18,795 nt of DNA from NCBI GenBank assembly GCA_036939755.1, contig JALLAZ010000279.1, positions 1-18,795 of the forward strand, read 5' to 3'. This document shows, in pieces, positions 6,565-13,192 of this stretch (positions are counted from its first letter, which is position 1; the number at the start of each line of letters is the position of its first letter). The notes below the pieces were generated by a model, which saw nothing but the letters and a program-made list of their open reading frames with translations, was not told where the DNA came from and did not search any database. A program made the position numbers and the translations under genes. The DNA is from Stephanodiscus triporus. Taxonomy: Eukaryota > Bacillariophyta > Thalassiosirophyceae > Thalassiosirales > Thalassiosiraceae.

Positions 6565-7781
6565 CTAAACCAATCTATCCCCTACAGCTTTAGTCAAATA
6601 ACCCAACACTTCTTTCATTTTTGGAGGCCATACAATGACCTTATTCAAGTACTCCGCATCTGAATAACGTGCCCTCGCCCGATCAGGTATCTCCAAAAAC
6701 TTTTTCCGTGCAGCATCTTCCTCGCCCTTGTCCCATAGCAACACCGCATACGCTGCACGCACCTCAGGCGCTTCTGGGAAGCGATTACTTACCCTCTTTA
6801 TCAAGTCCATTGCGCCATTCGAATCTCCCAGTTGGTATTTTACCATGGACGACCGGAGCCAAAAGGGGTTGACTTCATTGGCTGTCATCGAGATAGCAGT
6901 CGTGTATGATTTGTCAGATTGACTGTAGAAGGAGTTGATCTCTTGTGCACGTGCCTAGTGCGGAAGATTGGCGAATGAAAAGAGTGAATATGTATCGATT
7001 TCACAAGTGACCAATTCTTGATCGGCACGTTTCTCACCAGATTTTGGAGGATTGTTGCATCCGGTCTCGCCCTTAATGTGTTTGAGTTCGTTAAATCAGA
7101 AAGCGCTTCCTTCGGCATGTTATTGTTCAGTCGCACCGATCCACGATTCAATAATATCAAGTACAAATCATCACAGCGCCTCGTTCCGAATGATGCTTCG
7201 GTCTGCTTCAAGTTCTCCTCGCATAGAGCAACGGCTTTGCTGTACGATTCATCTGCTTCCCTTAGCTGTCCCTGTGCCACCAATGTATTTCCTAGGTTGC
7301 TCCATCCATAAATAAATCTCGGTGCAATATTCGTAACTTTGGCATACAATCGTTGAGCCGCGAGGATATTCCCCTGTGCCTCGAATGCCCTCCCCTCATT
7401 GAACAACCTCTTCACGTCACCAGTTGCCACTACTTGCACTTCCGACGACGCAGCGGTGGACATCGCATCTTCTGCCACCGCCTTCGATGGCGGCAGGGTG
7501 GACGATGCCAAGCATATGGATGCCACTGACGTAGCGAACTTTCTTCTATCTGTAACAATAGTCTTCGTGTGAATGGTTCCGTAAACATTATCATGCTTCT
7601 CATATAAGGTGGTGGTGGAAGCTTGCGCCGTAATCAAGTTATGATAGGAGAAAGAAAATGCGCACGCCCTGGGCACCAACGCCGCCATCAATAATGCGAC
7701 TATCAGCATCCTATTCCAGCAGGGTAAGAACAGCTCTTTCCTTGGCCGATTGCGACTATCGCACAAACACTGACTTGGCAT
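6565..7781 (-). CDS. TPR-repeat protein, predicted thylakoid lumen
   Basis: Two exons: 7781-7038 and 6954-6565, with an 83-nt intron (6955-7037, GTGAGA...CACTAG). Splicing joins TILQNL to ARAQEINSFYSQSDKSYTTA and restores a TPR helix pair. The protein is 377 aa. About six TPR units fill residues 115-360, with a conserved-looking tail (YLNKVIVWPPKMKEVLGYL). The N-terminus has two signals in series. A signal peptide (LIVALLMAALVPRACA) precedes Phe42, like the ASAFAP motif of diatom plastid proteins. Then RRKF (79-82), a hydrophobic stretch and AVA|ED (101-105) resemble a Tat-type thylakoid signal. The likely site is therefore the thylakoid lumen, where TPR proteins often assist photosystem assembly; the exact role is unknown. 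The start may be the first ATG or the one at 7707-7709 (residue 25), which gives a more typical signal peptide. Confidence 0.82.
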
Positions 7782-8032
7782 AGAATGTCAAATGCCACGG
7801 GGAGCGGGGAGTCACGGTATGGTACTTTGAGTTGTGGAGTCAAAAAATAATTGAGATCGAGGAGGCACATAACGTACGTACGATAATAGAGGGTAAGTAG
7901 ATAAGTAGGTATGTACATGATGTTGTGGTGACTCTGGCAATACTATATCCGTTGGCTTGCTCCTCTCTCGCGTCGTACTTTACTTTATCCTTTACAGCTT
8001 CTCTTGATTGCCGAGGCGATAAGATACAAACA
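7782..8032. promoter_or_regulatory. Divergent promoter region, TPR protein (-) and membrane protein (+)
   Basis: These 251 bp (323 if the TPR start is at 7709) lie between two outward-facing genes. The segment holds gtacgtacgataatagaggg and a run of gtaag/gtagg repeats near 7880-7915. I see no recognised motif with confidence. Confidence 0.5.
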
Positions 8033-9352
8033 ATGCCGAAGACAATAGCAGGCGATAATGCTTCCGTGGCCACCACTGGCACGAAGAAGAAGAGGAAGAA
8101 TTTGATCAAAATCGTTGCGAAAGGGTTGTCCTTGACGAAAAAGAAGAAACGGCCGGATGACGAGAGCGTAGTTGGAGTTGAGTTGGATGGCGGAGGCAGC
8201 GTGGCAACAGCGGCTGGGCGGGCGCAACCGAAGAGCAATCAGCACATTTCCAAAAAAGGTGACTGTGCCCCATCTTCTGCCCCTTCCGACGGCACAGAAA
8301 GTAGCACGGCGAAGCCGATCCAAGTTGTCCTTCTCCTCATGGACCCGGCATCCCGACGATTCGAACTGCTACAACTCGAATTTGATTCCAACAAGGCAAA
8401 AGTAAGCGATGTCCTACGCCAGGTGAAATACTCTGCGACGGAAAAAACACTCCGCGATATGACTTATGATGGTGTATGTGATCAAGACGGAACGGAAATG
8501 ATTGCAGTGATGAAGTTGTCTGCGTTTTGCAAGGGAAACGATGTGGTCATTGCCATTCCGAACGGGATGACGGGAAAAGATACCGCTAAGTTAGCGGGGC
8601 CGATTTTGTTTGATCCGAAGGTGGAGGAAATGGTGAGTCTTTCATCTTAATTCTGAATTATTTCTCTAGTGATACATGTGTATGGCCAATCATCTAACGC
8701 ACGTTTGATATAATATTTATGCCGCAATGGTCGCTGGTAGCTTCCTCCTAACAGAGCGAAGGTCATATCCAAACAGGAAAGAAAGATGCGTCTGGCGGAC
8801 ACAAAACTCTCGAAAATACCGGAAGATACTCGTTCAAAAGAGAGGCGCCTTTCTCCTGGTAGTGCAGAACCGACAAAGAAAAAATCTTCATCGAATCTGC
8901 CAACGGTGATGCTTGGACTTATCATTTCCTCAATTCTTTATCTCGCCGCCCAGCACCATGTGCGTGTTTCGCGTCCGTTGGAATCTGGAAGCATCCTCCT
9001 ACGAGGAGAATGGAAGAGTCAATGCGGAATATTTGATCTTCTCCCGGAGAAATGGCTTGACAGGCTCCCTCTCGATAAAATATTGCCATCGTGCAACTCC
9101 TCGTCGTCGTCCATGTTGGAGTTAGGGAGGGACGGCACGTTGAGATACTTTACAAAAGGTAATGATGGTCAGCGGAAGGAAACGTGGACTGTTGTGTGCG
9201 GTGCTGGCGACGAGGGACAGTGTTCAGGTGGTAAATGTTTGGAGAGTGGGGTTTCATTTGTGAAGGATGGATATAATTGGTATGTGGTCATGGGACGAAC
9301 TAGGAACGCCTTAATACCGGATGTGGCACGTGACTTTTTTTATGAGCAATAA
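8033..9352 (+). CDS. Single-pass membrane protein of unknown function
   Basis: Two exons: 8033-8632 and 8741-9352. The 108-nt intron has donor GTGAGT and acceptor GGTAG, and the phase-0 join reads KVEEM/LPPNRAKVISKQERK. The protein is 403 aa. Residues 1-80 are basic and low in complexity (KKKRKN, TKKKKRP). Residues about 98-200 are a compact domain (PIQVVLLLMDPASRRFELLQ onward) with a beta-strand pattern reminiscent of a ubiquitin-like fold, which is only an impression. Residues about 254-271 are one membrane span (VMLGLIISSILYLAAQ). The C-terminal 130 residues carry five or so Cys in pairs, including CGAGDEGQCSGGKC, as in a lumenal disulfide-bonded domain, and a GEWKSQCG opening. The topology is probably type II. 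No family is recognised; it may be specific to diatoms or stramenopiles. The ATG at 8033 was chosen because the frame upstream of it has no other ATG. Confidence 0.75.
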
Positions 9353-9499
9353 TGATCATGAAGTAGAGTAGATGACTCCTTGGGAGATCGGTTGATTCAC
9401 GTGAAAGTAATGAATAATGCACACTAAGAGAGATAATTGTACATTTTTGTTCTCGTTTACAGTGAGGTTTCTCGCAAGTCGATACTCCCAAAAACTCGT

Positions 9500-10219
9500 T
9501 TACGTGGTTTCTTCTGGCATGTCTTCGACTTTATCACAGCCATCTCTCCTCCTAGACCCAGATACCCCGCTGGAGGGATTACGCAACTCCATAGCGAATC
9601 CAACATTCGGCATTGCCTGCGGTCTAACAGTTCTAACGTGCTGCAGGGCCTCGTCAAAAGTATGGAATCTATCTGAATGCCGAGAGAGGAGGTATGCCAC
9701 TATTACAGAAACTGAGCGGCTGACTCCTTTGGCACAATGAACGAGGCAAATTCTTTGTAGATTGTGGCATTTGTCATTGTCTTGATTGAAGTCGTTTAGG
9801 AGACAATTATTAGTACTCGGAGATAATGGGGTGATGTTTTTGCCAAGTGCCTCGTCGATTGCTGTCAACGAATCTGGTAGTAATGATGATAGATCAGAGT
9901 CCACAGTATCTTTGAGGGGAAACACTTTATGGTTGATGATGTCGATATAATATATTCTACGAGACTGATTATCTGAAGAATTATTCGTCGCATCACTTTG
10001 CAGTCGTTGTTGCTCCTTCAAAGCATTGGTGACTAATAGGATCAAATTAGGGTTTGATAGGACGGAAATAACTGTCACAACCACTTTGTCCGTTGAGCTG
10101 GACCCGATTTTGGTAGATTTCTTCGCGAGATACCCAAGATGAAACACGGACATGAAATTGCCCACCCACAATCCGGGAAGGACTTCACCAGCAGAATTCG
10201 ACGGTATGGTCCTGTCCAT
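9500..10219 (-). CDS. Dual-specificity protein phosphatase
   Basis: A single exon of 239 aa from the ATG at 10217-10219 (MDRTIPSNSAGEVLPGLWVG). The Cys-based phosphatase signature HCxxGxSRS is seen as HCAKGVSRS, with catalytic Cys162 and Arg168, followed by the typical VIVAYLL helix. The general-acid Asp is probably Asp104 in PLKDTVDSDL. VRTVRPQAMPNVGFAMEL matches the VRPxAxPNxGFMxQL segment that closes the DSP fold. Such enzymes remove phosphate from Tyr and Ser/Thr of target proteins, often MAP kinases; the substrate is not visible. A Ser/Asn-rich insert (residues about 65-90 and 130-155) makes the domain longer than usual. After MELRN the tail is short and rich in Arg and Glu, so a missed 3' intron is possible. 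The frame extends upstream to 10279 but without an ATG. Confidence 0.85.
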   Translation of the reverse strand: MDRTIPSNSAGEVLPGLWVGNFMSVFHLGYLAKKSTKIGSSSTDKVVVTVISVLSNPNLILLVTNALKEQQRLQSDATNNSSDNQSRRIYYIDIINHKVFPLKDTVDSDLSSLLPDSLTAIDEALGKNITPLSPSTNNCLLNDFNQDNDKCHNLQRICLVHCAKGVSRSVSVIVAYLLSRHSDRFHTFDEALQHVRTVRPQAMPNVGFAMELRNPSSGVSGSRRRDGCDKVEDMPEETT

Positions 10220-10586
10220 TTTATGATGTTTGCCGTTGCGGTGCTTTGAGTAGGAGACGACGTGACGACATAATGACAAAGCTGGGGTGAGTAAATAATC
10301 TCCTCGGCGGCTCGACTCTCGACCGACCGACCGTCGAACTTGGTGGAAAGAGTGAGGATTTGGGGTCCACTTGAAACCCGAAGTGATTCGTCCACCCTCG
10401 TCACAGGGAGGAGTTTAGTCTACATAGGAATACATATCAGGAGTAAGTCGATACGCGGGGGGATGACTCACATTCCTCGCACCTCCGAACGCCACGAACG
10501 AGGCGAGCGCTGTGTCCATTCTCCCTTCACTCCACTTTTCCGTTTTACGTTTTCGCCAGAACATCTACCGGATTGCTCGTCGTAAT
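10220..10586. promoter_or_regulatory. Divergent promoter region, phosphatase (-) and selenoprotein (+)
   Basis: These 367 bp lie between the two start codons. Notable is ctcgaccgaccgaccgtcg near 10318-10336, a short GACC direct repeat. Part of the segment next to 10587 is the selenoprotein leader, pyrimidine-rich (ctcccttcactccacttttc). No TATA box is evident. Confidence 0.5.
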
Positions 10587-11530
10587 ATGAGGTTACTGAC
10601 CTCCGTCGCAACCCTTGCCACTGTGGTTTGGGCTCCGCATGCCGTCGGCGCCTTCGTCCCGCCATCTACCGCTCGAAGTCCGATTCCCTTCAGAGCAAGC
10701 CTCGGCGACGACCGCACCCAGACCGTGTGCGACATCCCCTCCGAATTCGACGAAACTCCATCCTTGGTGGGAGTTTCCAATGGCGCTGATGCCATCCGCT
10801 CCGCGGTGGTAATCAACTCCGCGGGAGATTTCGTCCGCGTCGACGATGCGATCAAATCCAGCAAGGCGGCAGCGAGCGCCCCGCACGTCGTGGTTTACCT
10901 CCGTCACATGGGATGACCCTACTGCTGGAGCTACGCCAAGCAGTGGTGTAGCATTCAGCCGCAATTGGATGAAGCGGGCGTTGGCGGTCCCATATTCATC
11001 AGCATCGGGGATGCGGACAAGTTGAATACCTTTCTGGATGCTAACGATTGGATGGGCAGGGACCAGATGTTTGTGGATGATTACTCCTTCGACGCGTACA
11101 AGGCGGCCGGCTTTGGTCGGTTTGATCAGGTGGACAAGGAGAAGGTGAAAAATGTCAAGATGAGTGCGCCTGAATTGGGAGGGCTCGGGAGATGGATGAA
11201 TTATTTCTCCATCGTCGGTAAAGTATCTCCCGTGCCAAAGGTATGTAAGCTTTTTCTGCACAATTGTGCACTTTGGTATCATTTTGCACAAGATGTTGTG
11301 AATGAATGTCGACCTTTCCCACTCGCTAGGACCTTAAATTTGGTGAAGTCCCAGAAGGCGTCTTGTGGACTGGTGGAACTTTTGTGATTCAGGACAATAA
11401 CGTTCTTTACCAATGGACCGATACCGTTCCTGGAAACCACCCGGTGATCGAGGACATTGTTGACATAGCGAAGGATGCCGCTCAGAATACCAAGCAGAAG
11501 AATTTACTGGGCAAAGTCGGATGGTTTTAG
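10587..11530 (+). CDS. Plastid-targeted peroxiredoxin-like selenoprotein with a UxxC motif
   Basis: Two exons: 10587-11240 and 11330-11530, with an 89-nt phase-0 intron (GTATGT...CGCTAG). Reading the TGA at 10914-10916 as selenocysteine gives 284 aa. Sec110 lies in RHMG-Sec-PYCW, where AhpC/TSA antioxidant and PRXL2 (SelU-type) thioredoxin-fold proteins have RHFGCPFC. Cys113 is the resolving partner (UxxC) and Cys121 follows. The frame stays open and conserved-looking after the TGA: GPIFISIGDADKLNTFLDAN, then across the splice, LWTGGTFVIQDNNVLYQW. The N-terminus (MRLLTSVATLATVVWAPHAV, then GAFVPP) is a signal peptide plus the Phe-containing motif of diatom plastid proteins. The likely role is thiol or peroxide redox chemistry in the plastid. 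A SECIS-like stem-loop follows the stop codon. The alternative, a nonsense mutation or sequencing error, is unlikely given position, SECIS and downstream conservation. Confidence 0.87.
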
Positions 11531-11561
11531 ATGATCTGATGCGGTTGAGCTGGCACTTTAT

Positions 11562-11640
11562 TTCGGTTGATGTGAATGACGTAACATGGAACGTCGATGC
11601 AACTCATCATGTTCCACGTTGCTGACAAAATATCGCTGAA
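11562..11640 (+). promoter_or_regulatory. SECIS element in the selenoprotein 3' UTR
   Basis: The stem-loop starts 32 nt after the stop codon. Helix I pairs 11562-11571 with 11632-11640 (one bulge at 11567). An internal loop follows. The non-canonical quartet is formed by ATGA at 11576-11579 and TGA at 11623-11625 (G.A and A.G pairs). Helix II pairs 11581-11589 with 11613-11621, with one A.C mismatch and one G.U. AA at 11590-11591 comes ten bases after ATGA, the position of the conserved SECIS adenines, and GATG/CATC (11596-11599 with 11605-11608) forms a small apical helix, as in type II SECIS elements. The AA could also extend helix II by pairing with TT at 11611-11613. SECIS elements recruit SBP2 and the Sec elongation factor to recode UGA. 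Confidence 0.82.
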
Positions 11641-11769
11641 GTGAAAAACGGCCAATGCATCTCAACATTATAGTATCATTCTTCCTCAAAGAAGATTTGA
11701 GAGCATTTTGAAATAATTTAGGATTGAATTAGAACAAACCTCTGTGGTACAGCAACCCCGAACAGACGA

Positions 11770-12894
11770 TCACTCCTCCTTCAAACTCTTGCGAAGGTAC
11801 AGCAAAGGGACGCCGTCCACGAGGTACAATCCCTGATTCGCCATGGAGGGTCCCATCCACCCGTATCCGGCAATGCCATTCGTCGACGTGCCTCCTCTAT
11901 CGGGCACGCCCACGTAACCCAAGCTCGAGTACAACTCGCGAGCGATCCTGCCGGAATTCTCGTTCGCGTCGACGTGCAATCTGACGTCGTCGCATCCCCA
12001 AATTTTCGCGATCCCCTCCAGGGCCGCCATGAGCAGCCGGCCGTATCCCCGGCCCCTTCGCGTCTTCCAAACCAGCACGTTCGAAACGTATCCCCCGGGA
12101 ACTGCGACTCCCGCGGTCGTCGTCGTCGTCGTCGTCGTCGCGTCCCCGTTGTTACGGCCGAAGAAGCGCGATATCAGGGCCTTCGCGTAGTAAGGCAGCA
12201 CGTAGGGCGGCGCGTTGCTATTCGGATTCGGGGGTTGCCAACTCAATTCCGCGATGCCGACGATTTGTTCCGAATGACGATGCGATTCCACGAGGCAGAC
12301 TACGTTATGGTCCGGACGCGCCGAGTTGGCGTTGGAGTACCCCTCCTTCCGTCGTTTGACGCGCTGCGTAAGCCCGATCAGGACCGTGAGCGAAAATAGA
12401 TAGTTCTCGACCTTGGACGACAGTTCGTCCCCGGGTTCCGGCGCCGGGGCGAGCGAGCCGAATTCCCGAACTATCTCCGGCAGTATCGACGCGATGTCCT
12501 CTTCTTCCAGGTGTCGAATTATGAGTCTATCCGGCCGATCGTTCCCGCCGTCATTAGGAGTCGTTTGGCGGGGGGGCATCATCTCGACCTCATATGGGAA
12601 TGGCGGCGACGTACGTCCCGGGCCGAAGCCTCCGCCCATGTAGTGGATGTTCGCCTCCGGCACTCGATGGGTAGACGACGACGAACCGCCGCCGGTCGAA
12701 CGTCCCCGCCGATCGTTGCGTTTGCTGTCGCCGTGCCGCTTCTGTTTTTGCCAAAGGGGATCGAAAAGATGGATGCGACTACCATTGCATCTAGGATTGG
12801 TCGGGGATGGACGGATGTCGATGTTGAATGGCCGACAAAACGTGGCAAATGATAATACCATCGTCGAGACGACCGCTCTTCGGTGTCCATTCAT
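11770..12894 (-). CDS. GNAT-family N-acetyltransferase
   Basis: A single exon of 374 aa. The GNAT fold occupies residues about 124-370: a first strand RLIIRHLEEEDIASILPEIV (123-142), then VVCLVESH and IVGIAELSW, then motif A at 270-285, where VSNVLVWKTRRGRGYG holds the R-x-x-G-x-G acetyl-CoA pyrophosphate loop (R280, G283, G285). LHVDANENSGRIARELYSSLGY (306-327) is motif B with the Tyr-containing end. The last strand is LYLVDGVPLLYLRKSL. The enzyme moves an acetyl group from acetyl-CoA to an amine; the acceptor is unknown. The N-terminal 120 residues are basic and low in complexity after a short hydrophobic stretch (MVLSFATFC), perhaps an organelle presequence. An eight-Thr run (253-260) lies in a loop and comes from a trinucleotide repeat. 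The gene is visibly GC-rich compared with those to its left. Confidence 0.85.
   Translation of the reverse strand: MNGHRRAVVSTMVLSFATFCRPFNIDIRPSPTNPRCNGSRIHLFDPLWQKQKRHGDSKRNDRRGRSTGGGSSSSTHRVPEANIHYMGGGFGPGRTSPPFPYEVEMMPPRQTTPNDGGNDRPDRLIIRHLEEEDIASILPEIVREFGSLAPAPEPGDELSSKVENYLFSLTVLIGLTQRVKRRKEGYSNANSARPDHNVVCLVESHRHSEQIVGIAELSWQPPNPNSNAPPYVLPYYAKALISRFFGRNNGDATTTTTTTTAGVAVPGGYVSNVLVWKTRRGRGYGRLLMAALEGIAKIWGCDDVRLHVDANENSGRIARELYSSLGYVGVPDRGGTSTNGIAGYGWMGPSMANQGLYLVDGVPLLYLRKSLKEE
12116..12142. repeat. (TCG)n trinucleotide microsatellite inside the GNAT gene
   Basis: About eight consecutive gtc/tcg units on the plus strand encode the Thr run of the minus-strand acetyltransferase (ACG codons). 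The run keeps the reading frame, so length changes would only alter the number of Thr residues in a loop. Confidence 0.85.
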
Positions 12895-13192
12895 TTTAGC
12901 GTTATCTAGTTCAATAGGAATGGATTAAAAGAGCAGTTGGGTGTTTGAAATGAATGTCGCCGATTATGCATTGTGGGTATCGACGGTGCATGCGTCTTTC
13001 CCTCCCCCTCTTCCCGCCCGGTGTTGGGTGGGTCGGGTGCGGTGTGTGTCGTTTATTTTTTTTGTCGCGTTGTTTCACTCAGGACTTGCTTAAGTCTGTC
13101 CGTCTGCCCCCCCCCAAAATTGCACTCCCCTGATTGCTGATTGCAGAGGCGACATTTTTTTGTTGGCAATGCCATCGATCAGTGTAAGAACC
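12895..13192. promoter_or_regulatory. Divergent promoter region, GNAT (-) and ABCF (+)
   Basis: These 298 bp separate the two start codons. They contain a strand-asymmetric block: ctttccctccccctcttccc, then ggtgttgggtgggtcgggtgc, then a T run near 13053. No recognised promoter motif is seen. The ABCF frame is open from before 13160, with a second possible ATG at 13169. Confidence 0.5.

Noticed and set aside
7925..8032. A 36-residue N-terminal extension of the membrane protein
   Set aside because: The extended frame begins with GTG; the first ATG is at 8033 and has a better context.
10220..10279. A 20-residue N-terminal extension of the phosphatase
   Set aside because: The frame is open but begins with TTG; the first ATG is at 10217-10219, just before the conserved LPGLWVG region.
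10965..11387. A separate small gene starting after the TGA (MDEAGVGG)
   Set aside because: It would lack the redox motif and the first strand of the fold; it is the continuation of the selenoprotein, and its last part is intron.
11974..12399. Plus-strand ORFs across the GNAT gene
   Set aside because: They are shadows caused by GC-rich codon usage on the opposite strand and match no family.
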